From assembly GCA_032718475.1 (NCBI GenBank), contig JAUCBJ010005704.1, forward strand, positions 1 through 28,071: a DNA stretch of 28,071 nt, given 5' to 3'. The translations under genes were made by a program, and so were the position numbers. Below, in pieces: positions 10,018 through 20,554 of this stretch (its first letter is position 1; each line of letters begins with the position of its first letter). Source of the stretch: Nemertoderma westbladi (lineage: Eukaryota > Xenacoelomorpha > Nemertodermatida > Nemertodermatidae). Under the pieces are notes generated by a model. It was not told the DNA's origin and made no database searches. It worked only from the letters and a program-made list of their open reading frames with translations.

Positions 10018-11550
10018 GGCGAGCCACGAAGTTGGCGGAGCCTTAGCGAATTGACACTGTTAGGGGGTGGGTCAATTTATGCAAATAGTTGTCGTCGTCG
10101 TCGTCGTCGTTGTCGTCGTCGTCGTCGTCGTTGTCGTCGTCGTTACGATTTTGACATGCTAATAACTTTGTCGGATTTAAAGCTGCCAAGTTGAAAATTT
10201 GTAGGTATCAATATGAGCAAAAGTTGAGATTTTTGAGAGACTTTCAGACACCATCAGTGCAATGGTCTCCCGCTAGAGGGCCACATGTCTAAACATTAAA
10301 TGCCCTCCCATTTCTTTGCTTTTAATCCGTTTAAGCTGAAACTTGGCAGATATGTATTAGACCATTAGCTGTGACTTTCAAAGGAGGCGAATCCATCTGC
10401 AGTTCTCCAGTCTGCCGCTAGAGGGCCAAAGGTCTGAAAGTGAAATCGTTGTCGTCGTTACGATTTTGACATGCTAATAACTTTGTCGGATTTAAAGCTG
10501 CCAAGTTGAAAATTTGTAGGTATCAATATGAGCAAAAGTTGAGATTTTTGAGAGACTTTCAGACACCATCAGTGCAATGGTCTCCCGCTAGAGGGCCACA
10601 TGTCTAAACATTAAATGGCCACCCATTTCTTTGCTTTTAATCCGTTTAAGCTGAAACTTGGGAAGTATGTACTAGACCATTAGCTGTAAATTTCAAAGGA
10701 GGCTAATCTGTTTGCAGTTCTCCAGTCTGCCGCTAGAGGGCGAAATGTCCCGAATGTGAAATTATTCTTCCATTTAGTTGTTTATGATCTGATTACGCTG
10801 AAACTTGTCATATATGTACTAGATGACATCCTGAGTATTTGTGTGGATTGTAATCGGTCCGAAGTTTTCCAGTCTGCCGGTAGAGGGCCACATGTCTAAA
10901 CATTAAATGGCCACCCATTTCTTTGCTTTTAATCCGTTTAAGCTGAAACTTGGGAAGTATGTACTAGACCATTAGCTGTAAATTTCAAAGGAGGCTAATC
11001 TGTCTGCAGTTCTCCAGTCTGCCGCTAGAGGGCAAAATGTCCCAAAAGTGAAATTAATCTCCCATTTAGTTATTTATGATCTGATCAAGCTGAAACTTGT
11101 CATATATGTACTAGAAGACATCCTAAGTCTTTGTGTGGACAGTAATCGGTCCGGAGTTTTCGAGTCTGCCGCTAGAGGGCGAAATGTAGGAAAGTGATAA
11201 CCTTCGCGAATTCCTTGATCTTAATCTATTTAAGCTGAATTTTGGAATATACAGTACCGGTATGTACTAGACCACATGCCTCGTCTTTGTGAGGAAGGTG
11301 ATCGATCCGTAGTTCTTTAATATGCCGCTAGAGGGCTAAATGTATGAAAGTGAAAACCTTCCAACATTTCGTTATTTATGATCCGTCAATCGGAAACTTG
11401 GTAGATATGTAATAGACCATAGGCTGTGGCTTTGTAGGGAAACTAATCCTTCCTTCTTCAGTTACCCAGTCTCCCGCTAGAGGGTTAACGTTTTCCGGGA
11501 AAATCTTCTCCTATGTTTTTATAATCCTTTCGAGTTGATACTTAGCATTA
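10018..11550. repeat. Inserted tandem-repeat block (about 147-bp monomers with CTCF-like core)
   Basis: A non-coding block that interrupts the LINE endonuclease. It starts gcgagccacgaag, has a GTC microsatellite at 10091-10144, and continues as about nine monomers. Each monomer contains the 12-mer ccgctagagggc or a one-base variant, starting at 10270, 10415, 10585, 10730, 10877, 11022, 11169, 11325 and 11474. Spacings are 145-156 bp except one of 170. A 165-bp segment (10138-10302) is repeated at 10453-10617, so higher-order duplication is present. The right edge is estimated from the last recognisable monomer. No transposase is encoded and no flanking duplication was identified. A microsatellite followed by core tandem repeats recalls non-autonomous Helitron-like elements of bivalves, but this is only an analogy. 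Confidence 0.8.
10091..10144 (+). repeat. (GTC)n microsatellite
   Basis: GTC repeats with two interruptions by a T, near the left end of the inserted block. The plus-strand reading frame through it gives an Arg/Cys string that is an artefact. Confidence 0.95.
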
Positions 11551-11593
11551 ACTCATTTCACGTGCTGCGCGAAGGCCCCACTTCGTGTATTAG

Positions 11594-11770
11594 TACCCTG
11601 AAGCTATACCTACTCTTCTGATGGATGCCAACACTGACCTAGGAAACTCTCATGGCCCACGTTTCTCTCGTTCTAAGCCAAATCGAAATGGCTTGCCTTT
11701 TACCAGGTTCCTGAACTCAAACAATATATCTGCTGTAGACACAATGGCAATGAATACACTGACAAAATGA
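11594..11770 (+). pseudogene. LINE ORF2, C-terminal part of APE endonuclease
   Basis: The frame resumes after the repeat block with YPEAIPTLLMDANTDLG, the GDxN-type metal-binding strand of the endonuclease. FTRFLNSNNISAVDT follows, before a TGA at 11768-11770. It matches what is missing from the half ending at 10017, so the block at 10018-11550 is an insertion into this domain. The last motif (SDH) was not found and may be lost. Confidence 0.7.
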
Positions 11771-12199
11771 GTGAAATCCTATTTACCGAGAGCACACAGT
11801 GCATTGTAACAAATGGGAAACTAATAACAAAGAACCTACGTATCCGAAAACGAAAATTTAGCCACGGTCAAGGAAGCATCGAAGAACTTGTTTAAAATCT
11901 GGAAGTCCACACCAAAAACTCAGAAGAATACAGGGAAGCCTTCATGGAGTCAAGAAAAACTTATAAAAGCATGGGAAGAAGACTAATATACAATCAGATG
12001 AATAAACAAATGAACAAAAATGCATCTTGTTACAGGTCCTGGCACGTTTTGGAAATTCTTTTCTAAGAAGAAGGGGATTAAGACAGTCCCTACTAATTCT
12101 AAACAGAAGCTGCGAACCTAATTTAAAGATACTTTCCAATATCCAAAGAAGACAGGTGATGAATCCTTAAAAGATGAAATAAACAAACGTTGCATTGCC
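11771..12199 (+). pseudogene. Degenerate LINE ORF2 linker
   Basis: The region between endonuclease and RT. Broken pieces such as GTFWKFFSKKKGIKTVP (near 12043) are typical of the linker before RT, but frames change repeatedly and stops are frequent. Confidence 0.5.
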
Positions 12200-13866
12200 A
12201 GTGAACTACCAACATTATGTATTCCATGAATCAGAGCAGCGGTGGAATCTTTAAACCGGAATAAAGCACCAGATAAGAATAACTTAACAGCGGAGCACCT
12301 TTTTCACTCAGACTCAGTCATGATCTGTTCCTCACTTTTCTGCATCTTTCAATGTTCACTTAATCTTGGAAAATGCCCTCAACTCTTTGGCCAATCAGTA
12401 CTCTCGCCTATTTACAAGGGGAAACGCAAGGATCCAAACGTTTCAAATTCGTACAGACCAGTTTGTAACATAAACATATTCGCCAAGATTTTTGAGGCTA
12501 TAGTTTTAGCAAATTTTTTCCATTGTATAAAACCCAGCAGTGCTCAGTTGTCATACCTGCCTCAGATTAGGGCAGACATTATATTTGGTGCAATTTTAGA
12601 ACAGATCGAATTTATGAGAGAATGTGGGTCAGACGTCTTCCTTCATATGTTAGATGGATATCTCCCAGGCATTTGATCGAGTTCAACATGGAAAGCTATT
12701 TGAAATGCTATCTGATATAATTAATCCTCATGTATGTAGAGTTCTAATGTACTACTATGATATATCCATGATTTTCCTACGATTTGATGGCTACACTGAT
12801 GCTGTTGGATTCAGAACAGAGATCGGTGTGAAACAAGGTTCCCTTATCAGTCCTACCCTCTTCAACTATTATATACGCCAAATCCACACTCATAAATCCA
12901 AATATTGTAATCAACACTCGGATATAAATAATGACATATTATCTGAAGAAACAGGTTGTTTCACAATATCGAATGCTGAGAATATTTTTATTATAAGCGG
13001 GTTTAAATCAATGATTCAAGATGAAATACACAGAATCAGAGCAAGTCTAATGGAACTGGGAATGGAAATCGACAGAGCCAAATCAAGCTGGATCATGCTG
13101 AGTGGGAAGAAATCTGCAAATCAACATCCGCTTTTCCTTAACTTTTCGAAAGTACTAATTCCAGAAGCAACAGAGCATTTAAAGTTCCTTGGCTACATTA
13201 TCCCACTAAACAAAGAAATACTAACCAAGGAATGTCTTCGGTGGCCAATCATACTAGCAGAGTCATTTCAATCTCTAGGATGGACAGCAAAATGGGTACC
13301 AATCGAAACCCTGGCAAATCTATGGAAATCCTATGCAATGCCAGTTTTCCGTTACTTTATGCCCATGTATATTGAATGGTTTACTGTGAAGTGTGAAAGA
13401 AAAAGAAACTTTAGATATAAAGTACAGAAACGCTCTCAGGAAGCACCTTCATCTTGATGGTTGCAAAATCCCCACAAATATGATATATATACTCTTTCAA
13501 GTGGAATCTCTGATTAATGATACTTACCAACACACATTGCGATTGCTCCAATGATCTTCCCAGACTCCTTATCCACTCATTCAACAGACTATCTGCACCA
13601 CTGGTTCATTGACTAAAGAAAAGTTGTATTTGGGATCCTGTGCAACTTATAAAGCATGCGTGGATACACATGGAGTGCCTTCACATACTTCGATTTTCAG
13701 GCACAAATATCATCTAAAAACTTTATTTAAGGAAATCAGCTTGGGACCATTAGGATCTTGCGAACAAAGACACCTAGACTTTATCATATCAGCCTATAAT
13801 TTGAAGATTAAGTTCTCACGCAGAATCAACATTATAAAAAATTTCCTGGAAGCTCTTGGGGGATAA
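12200..13866 (+). pseudogene. LINE ORF2, reverse transcriptase and C-terminal domain
   Basis: The RT of the LINE, in at least three frames. 12242-12676 has the N-terminal motifs (NRNKAPDKNNL, LSPIYKGKR, SYRPVCN, KIFEAIV). After a shift near 12655, the next frame to 13457 has motif A DISQAFDRV (Asp2 of that frame), motif B GVKQGSLISPTLF (58-70) and the later LKFLGYI. Motif C, normally YADD, reads NAEN (107-110), so the catalytic aspartates are gone. Another shift near 13420 leads to LRKHLHLDGC, and 13609-13866 encodes the C-terminal end (YKACVDTHGVPSHTS). The three catalytic codon changes can each be explained by a single base substitution. The copy is inactive. Confidence 0.8.
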
Positions 13867-15175
13867 TATGATTTGCTTTTTAGTTATGCTATGTGTAACG
13901 TTTTATCTGAGATCTTAAGAAATAAATGCCAGCTAGACTGCCGCCGCGCGCCTCTTGGTGCTCCCTACTATTAAACTTATTTTCTAAATGTTGTTCGACT
14001 TCCACAGTTATTATAACCCGATCGTCGACTCAAGGTCATTTTATACTTTAAATGTGGCGCATCAATCTATAAGAGTATCTCTGGTCCTATTTTCTGGAAA
14101 TTGCGCTACCAAATAAAATTTGTAAGGCAAAAAATAAACAAATTTTTAAAAACCTCCTTAAATAAGTATCAGATGGACCATCTCAAATTTATGGCTTAGG
14201 GACATACTGAGAAATAATGTTCATTGCGATACGAAGTTGAAATATTTCAGCCTGGTGATTTGGTAGTGCGAAATTAATTCCACACAAACGGCTCCAATGA
14301 AATTGTCATTAATAACAAAGTGGATTGAGATTTTACAACGTATGAAGGTGTAAATAAAAAAATTGCGACAAAACACGGCTTAGCTATAGATGTCGAAAAA
14401 GGTATTGCATGGCCATCAAGGCTTTTTACAGTAAATATTTTCATATCTACCTGATAGAAACTCTTTAGCGTTATGAATGGTCGAATTTTATTAAGAACCG
14501 CAAAACATGTCAGTTAATAATATCAGGGGTTCCTGGATGCCACGATTAATGATGCAATTCAAGCCTTTCCTACTCGTAAAGATTACTCCAAAAGCTCTTG
14601 GGACCGCCTGATTGTGACCAGCGGGTTCCAATAATTATTTTTAATTCATTACATTTAACAAAGCATAGTGACAGTTATCATGCCTGGCTGCAGAAATTTA
14701 CAATTTTTTAATCCATCAGAATTGGATTGAAGTTGACGGTTAAATGATGAAGGAGTGTTGACAAACCCTCTCATTTACTAGCGTCTCTTTAAGTGATTAA
14801 GGAAAGCCACATAATCAATAAATGGCGGAAAATAAAGTAAGGAAAATGGCCTGCGAAAGTACAACCATATCGTGGTAAAAACAGTGTCTTAATTTAGTTA
14901 GTAATTACCACGTGGTTTATTGTATTCCAAGTGAAATTTTTTAGCATAAAAAGCAGTTTTACGTTTCATATCAATATTGTTGTCTAAACAATACATGTGG
15001 AATATAGAAAAAAACGAATGACAACGAAATATCTATTTATTTACTTCAATTGTTGTAATCTATCTCTAAAGGTTAATTAAAATAAGAAAAAAATAATTAA
15101 TTAAATAAGTTAGAAATCATACGTACTACACAGTACGCCATGTCCTGGAATATAGTGTCGTTATTCAGGTACATG

Positions 15176-15188
15176 CCCCCCCCCCCCC
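15176..15188 (+). repeat. C13 homopolymer
   Basis: A run of 13 C. Its length may be unreliable in the assembly. Confidence 0.9.
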
Positions 15189-16285
15189 AAATTTTTCTAC
15201 AAATCTTAATGAGATTGCATAAAATTTGAAACAGAGATAGTTTCACCTCCCTCCTCCTCCGTGGGTGAGCCAGAACTTTTATTTTTGCTTTCAATATTTA
15301 GCTACAAGCGTTAGGAAAAAGGTGTCTCCATCGATATTGCACCAGTTGCACCGCAGTTATTCTTCAAACATTTAGTGCTTAGTTAGTACTAGTGGAAAGC
15401 TGACCGTGCAAGGATTCCAAATATGTAAAAATATTTGAATTTGGTTGGGAAATAGCTGAGTTATGGGCATTCGAATTTTGCATGTATTTGCTTCCGCTGC
15501 AGGCCATTTATTCTATTAATAAATACACAACGTTCTAGAACATTTTGTTTATCTCATAAGTAGCTTGGCAACAATGCAATGCCTACATAGTAATACTAGT
15601 ATATGGATATTCATACATAATCAAAATGTTCTTAAAATATTTTAAATATATTTTTTTTAATATTTAAAAAAATATTTTTAAGAAAAAGCAAACAATTCCT
15701 GTTTACGATTATGTCATAATGCTTAACTTGCCAGTCACTAAGAATCTAATATATTAATAACGTCGTGAAAATAATGTTTCATATAATAGTAAAACTACAA
15801 ATTGCATGCTAAAATAACGTGGAATACTCTCGCTTCATTATTAACCTCGCTACGCTCGGTAATTAGCATACCTCCAGTATAGTGATAATAATGTTCGACC
15901 TTATTTACCATGCAATAAATAAATTATTTATTGTTCAGGGAGGAAAAACCTCCAAACTTTATATGTGGGACGAATGGTTAAGTTTTATATACATTGTACT
16001 TAGATTTACAGTTAGCGTACAGTATGATATACTAATTGTACGCCTTTCGGAAATCGCCTTGAGAAGCCTAGAGCAGGGCATAACTAAATCAATTATTTAT
16101 CTAGTGTAACCAACGTTCACCGAGGATGTAATGTGCGCCAACGTGCTTATAACTGGCGTGATTTAAACAGCGACAAAACGCAACATAACACTCTATCGGA
16201 TAACCAGGCGTCTCACGTCTGCGTTAAAACGCCAAACAATCACCAGCCCATCGCCGGCGTTCATATCATCTGGTGTAAAAACTCA

Positions 16286-16316
16286 CCAGCGCCATACAAC
16301 GCTTGCATGGCGCTGG
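16286..16316. repeat. Inverted repeat, 10-bp arms
   Basis: ccagcgccat (16286-16295) and atggcgctgg (16307-16316) are exact reverse complements around an 11-nt loop. The surrounding 200 bp are richer in GC than the flanks. No RNA gene structure is evident. Confidence 0.8.
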
Positions 16317-16698
16317 CGAATCTTCCAATGCGGTAGGATATAAATAGACAGCCTATGTAACGTACTTTATGTACATTTACGGTATCTGCAAAAGTTATCT
16401 ACAGTATATGCAGATTAGGTTACTGACTCACTGAAGCATACTATAGTTGCGGTGATGTGAATTCCAACAAGATGAGCTCATAAAATATTCATGTGTATAT
16501 CACTCTCAATATACTTCATTTTAATGGGAAATATACTCGAAATGTCGATCTAAGGAGGAGGAAACACCATCAAGACAAAGACTACTTTTAATGTATCTTC
16601 CGTATTCCATTAGTTTATGTTAAATTGTAAAAGAAACTGTAGTAATAGGAATAGTAATGAGAATTTGAAAGAAAATATATTTACACCTGCCGAAAATT

Positions 16699-19127
16699 GT
16701 GAGATCTGGGGGCGGATTGCTGGGTCTACCGGTACTGTGTGTGGCTGACCGTAATATCTGGGGCGCCATGTTGCTGGTTCCGCCGGCACTGTGTGCGGCT
16801 GAACGTGAGATCTGGGGCGCCATGTTGCTGGTTCCGCCGGCACTGTGTGTGGCTGACTGTGAAATCTGGGGGCGCTATGTTGCTGGGTATGCTGGCACTG
16901 TGTATGGCTGACTGTGAGATCTGGGGCGCTATGTTACTGGGTCCACCGGCAGTATGTATGGCGGCCATGAGATCAGGGGGCGGGTTGCTGGGTCTACTGG
17001 TACTGTGTGTGGCTAACCGTGAGATCTGGAGGCGCGTTGCTGGTTCCGCCGGCACTGTGTGTGGCTGACCGTGAGATCTGGGAGCGGGTTGCTGGGTCTA
17101 CCGGTACTGTGTGTGGCTAACCGTGAGATCTGGAGGCGGGTAGCTGGTTCCGCTGGCACTGTGTGTGGCTGACTGTGAGATCTGTGAGCACCATGTTGCT
17201 GGTTCCGCCGGCACTGTGTATGGCTGACTGTGAGATCTGGGGCGCTATGTTACTGGGTCCGCCGGCACTATGTATGGCGACCGTGAGATCAGGGGGCGCT
17301 AAGTTGCTGGGTCCGCTGGCACTGTGTATGGCTGACTGTGAGATCTGGGGTGCTATGTTACTGGGTCCGCCGGCACTATGTATGGCGACCGTGAGATCAG
17401 GGGGCGCTAAGTTGCTGGGTCCGCTGGAACTGTGTATAGCTGACCGTGAAATCTGGGGGCGCTAAGTTGTTGGGTCCGCTGGCACTGTGTGTGGCTGACT
17501 GTGAGATTTGGGAACTCTATGTTACTTGGTCCGCCGGCACTATGAATGGCTGACTGTGAGATCTGGGGGCACGAAGTTGTTGGTTCCGGCGGCACCGTGT
17601 GTGGCTGACCGTGAGATCTGGAGGTGCTATGTTGCTGGGTCCGCCGGCACTGTGTGTGTGTGTATGGCTGACCGTGAGATCTGGGGCGCTATGTTGCTAG
17701 GTTCGCCTGCACTGTGTGTTTATGGCTGACCGTGAGATCTGGGGGCGCTATGTTGTTGGGTCCGCCGGCACTGTGTATGGCTGGCTGCGAGACCTGGGGG
17801 CGCTAAGTTGTTGGGTCCGCCAGCACTGTGTGTGGCTGACTGTGAGATCTGGGGGCGCTATGTTGCTAGGTACGCCGGCACTGTGTGTGTATAACTGACC
17901 GTGAGATCTGGGGGCTCTATGTTACTGGGTCCGCCTGCACTGTGTAGTGTGTATGGCTGGCCGCGAGATCTGGGGGCGCTAAGTTGTTGGGTCCGCTGGC
18001 ACTGTGTGTGGCTGTCTGTGAGATTTGGGAACTCTATGTTACTGGGTCCGCCGGCACTATGAATGGCTGACTGTGAGATCTGGGGGCGCGAAGTTGTTGG
18101 TTCCGCCGGCACTGTGTGTGGCTGACTGTGAGATCTGGAGGTGCTATGTTGCTGGGTCCGCCGGCACTGTGTGTGTGTATGGCTGACCATGAGATCTGGG
18201 GCGCTATGTTGCTAGGTCCGCCTGCACTGTGTGTTTATGGCTGACCGTGAGATCTGGGGGCGCTATGTTGTTGGGACCGCCAGCCAGCACTGTGTATGGC
18301 TGGCCGCGAGACCTGGGGGCGCTAAGTTGTTGGGTCCGCCAGCACTGTGTATGGCTGACTGTGAGATCTAGGGGCTCTATGTTACTGGGTCCGCCTGCAC
18401 TATGTAGTGTGTATGGCTGACCGTGAGATCTGGGGGCGCTAAGTTGTTGGGTCCGCCAGCACTGTGTGTGGCTGACTGTGAGATCTGGGGGCGCTATGTT
18501 GCTGGGTACGCCGGCACTGTGTGTGTATATCTGACCGTGAGATCTGGGGGCTCTATGTTACTGGGTCCGCCTGCACTGTGTAGTGTGTATGGCTGGCCAC
18601 GAGATCTGGGGGCGCTAAGTTGTTGGGTCCGCTGGCACTGTGTGTGGCTGTCTGTGAGATTTGGGAACTCTATGTTACTGGGTCCGCCGGCACTATGAAT
18701 GGCTGACTGTGAGATCTGGGGGCGTTATGTTGCTGGGTCCGCCGACACTGTGTGCGGCTGACTGTGAGATCTGGGGGCGCGAAGTTGTTGGTTCCGCCAG
18801 CACTGTGTGTGGCTGACCGTGAGATCTGGAGGTGCTATGTTGCTGGGTCTGCCGGCACTGTGTGTGGCTGACCGTGAGATCTGGAGGTGCTATGTTGCTG
18901 GGTCCGCCGGCACTGTGTGTGTGTATGGCTGACCATGAGATCTGGGGCGCTATGTTGCTAGGTCCGCCTGCACTGTGTGTTTATGGCTGACCGTGAGATC
19001 TGGGGGCGCTATGTTGTTGGGACCGCCAGCACTGTGTATGGCTGGCCGCGAGACCTGGGGGCGCTAAGTTGTTGGGTCCGCCAGCACTGTGTGTGGCTGA
19101 CTGTGAGATCTGGGGGCGCTATGTTGC
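16699..19127. repeat. GC-rich satellite, unit about 54 bp (about 45 copies)
   Basis: Tandem units of 52-60 bp containing gagatctgggggcgct, ttgctgggtccgcc and ggcactgtgtgtggctgac. Length differences come mostly from extra TG pairs. Variants recur in blocks: a unit with gagatttgggaactc appears at 17503, 18020 and 18656, and a two-unit block at about 17206-17320 is immediately repeated. This shows higher-order amplification. Many units carry a BglII-type AGATCT. Because 54 is a multiple of three and stops are rare, both strands show open frames (MLLGPPALC and PAEPATWRP strings); these are artefacts. The left edge is sharp at 16699, and the right edge falls in a partial unit at 19127. Confidence 0.95.
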
Positions 19128-20032
19128 AGTGCAAATTATTTCCACATAAATGAATAAAAATATTTCGTTATTCTAGAATAGGCCTTTAAAACGCCTTTGT
19201 AAATATAAAATACTAAATAATAGGAAATCATGCTATTTGATAGATTCTACTTTTTTTTATGTGTTAGAAGCAGTAACAAGAAAACAGACTGTACAAACTG
19301 AAAGTAAGACGAAATGGGGTGAAACAAAAAACCTCTCCCTAAAATTGTTGTCATTGGGGGGTTTGAATAAAAACAACTTAGTGGCTTTAACTAACTTAAT
19401 GGCTTTTACCAAGAGAGCATAAAACAAAGACAGAAGACCCAAGACCCTATTAAGTAACCTGCATAATCTTGTAAAATGTGTTAACTTTCATTTATTATTT
19501 TCAGTATAACCTGCTCCTTTACTAACCTACTCCTATATACGGCAACAGGACATAACGCTCTTTGGGACCTGTACAAAACAAAGAGGTAAAGTCGCGTTAG
19601 GTCCCAAAGAGAATTAGGTCCCATTACGATTTAAGGAGCAGGCTAGAGAGGCGTTCTGTGGGAACCAAAACAATTATCGAAAGTTTGTGTTTTATACAGG
19701 TCTTTATTATTTGGGTCTTTGTTTTGTACTGTACTCACTCACCCGGCTTTTATCTCTATTATTATCTGTTACCATCATCGCCCTGCCACATCTAACTAGA
19801 AAATTTAAAATTAGCACAGCTCGTTATGGTTTTAATATTCTAGAACATGTTGGCAATGTTAATTAAATTAATATCATATAATGGTCGCTACTATGTTGAA
19901 AAACATAAATTTTTACTGGCTATAAAAAAGATATCGTCTCTGAGAAATACATTAAATAATACTTATTTGAAAAATAATATATTTTTTTAGAATACCTTTT
20001 TCTCACTAATACTGTATTTTTAAAATTGATTT
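19128..20032. other. AT-rich spacer left of the Merlin element
   Basis: No gene seen. It contains a nested inverted repeat (separate entry) and TTCTAGAA palindromes at 19171 and 19838. Confidence 0.5.
19510..19642. repeat. Nested inverted repeat (possible small fold-back element)
   Basis: Outer arms cctgctcctt (19510-19519) and aaggagcagg (19633-19642) enclose inner perfect arms ctctttgggacct (19558-19570) and aggtcccaaagag (19599-19611). The spacer sequences also repeat aggtcc elements. No convincing target duplication flanks it, so a mobile origin is only possible. Confidence 0.6.
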
Positions 20033-20040
20033 AATTAATC
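20033..20040. repeat. Merlin target-site duplication, left (AATTAATC)
   Basis: An exact 8-bp match to 26004-26011, directly abutting the inverted element tips. Merlin transposons are known to make 8-9 bp duplications. Confidence 0.85.
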
Positions 20041-20540
20041 GGTACTACTATGTTATGGGTACCCACTTTTTGACCAATTTTTTTCTTATGAAAATGGCTT
20101 TTACTATGAGGTTTTTTGTTCTAGAACAAATATTTGACCTTCTGACAGTTAGTTGGTAGCTATAAATTTTTATTTTCGTGTTAGCTATTTTCGTGCTGGC
20201 TTTAAGCATGAGAGTTTTTGTATTAGAATAAATATTTGAAAATCTGACAGTAAGATGGTAGCTAGTAATTTTGATTTTGTGTTAGCTAATACTTTTTATT
20301 AGCTAGATAAAAAAATAAAAAATATAATTTAATCCTCAATTACATTTATGTGGAATAATTTATGAGTAATGGTAGCTAGTAATTTGAATTTTATAGCCAG
20401 GGGGTTATAGCTGTAAAAATACAGTTAATATTATTCATGTTGTCAATCAAGTTGTGTAAATGTAAATGTAAAATTATGTATATTTTTTATTACACTCAGT
20501 CAGAAATATAAATTACTATACCGGTACCGTTGCTTACAAG
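20041..20540. repeat. Merlin left inverted arm with subterminal repeats
   Basis: The first 87 bp match the right arm in reverse complement at roughly three quarters of positions, ending in a gttctagaac palindrome (20118-20127). Further in, two imperfect direct units follow, each with an aaatatttga block, ctgacagt, ggtagct and a gttagct block. The arm is AT-rich and non-coding. Confidence 0.75.
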
Positions 20541-20554
20541 ACTGTTTATCATGT

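Larger units (their letters stand above)
8068..13866 (+). mobile_element. Degenerate APE-RT LINE (CR1/L2-like), interrupted by a tandem-repeat block
   Basis: A long non-LTR retrotransposon remnant with the usual order: ORF1 with coiled coil (8068-9218), apurinic-like endonuclease (from about 9545), reverse transcriptase (to about 13457) and C-terminal domain (to 13866). A 1.5-kb block of unrelated tandem repeats splits the endonuclease. At least four frameshifts or stops separate the coding blocks, and the RT catalytic motif is mutated. No A tail or target duplication was found at the ends, so the limits are approximate. Clade placement rests on domain order and motif style only. Confidence 0.7.
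13867..16698. other. Long AT-rich stretch, no gene recognised
   Basis: No coding pattern, terminal repeats or RNA gene could be supported here. Local features are a C13 run (15176-15188), an AT-rich near-palindrome around 15628-15681, a TTCTAGAA palindrome at 15533-15540, a GC-richer patch at about 16110-16330 with a 10-bp inverted repeat, and a Ser/Arg-poor plus-strand frame at 15882-16109 with no similarity I recognise. Confidence 0.5.

Noticed and set aside
10078-10194. Arg-rich protein tail after the LINE endonuclease
   Set aside because: It is the translation of the GTC microsatellite in the inserted block.
12036-12066. A possible small separate gene in the LINE linker
   Set aside because: The fragment fits the endonuclease-RT linker of the same LINE and is broken on both sides.
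15097-15294. Minus-strand 65-codon frame across the C13 run
   Set aside because: No recognisable motif, and it includes the homopolymer.
16110-16336. GC-richer patch that could be an RNA gene or a SINE
   Set aside because: No A/B boxes, tRNA fold or A tail was found. Only a 10-bp inverted repeat is evident.
16610-18698. Many open frames on both strands of the 54-bp satellite
   Set aside because: The unit length is a multiple of three and stops are rare. The frames shift between units and encode only repeat strings.
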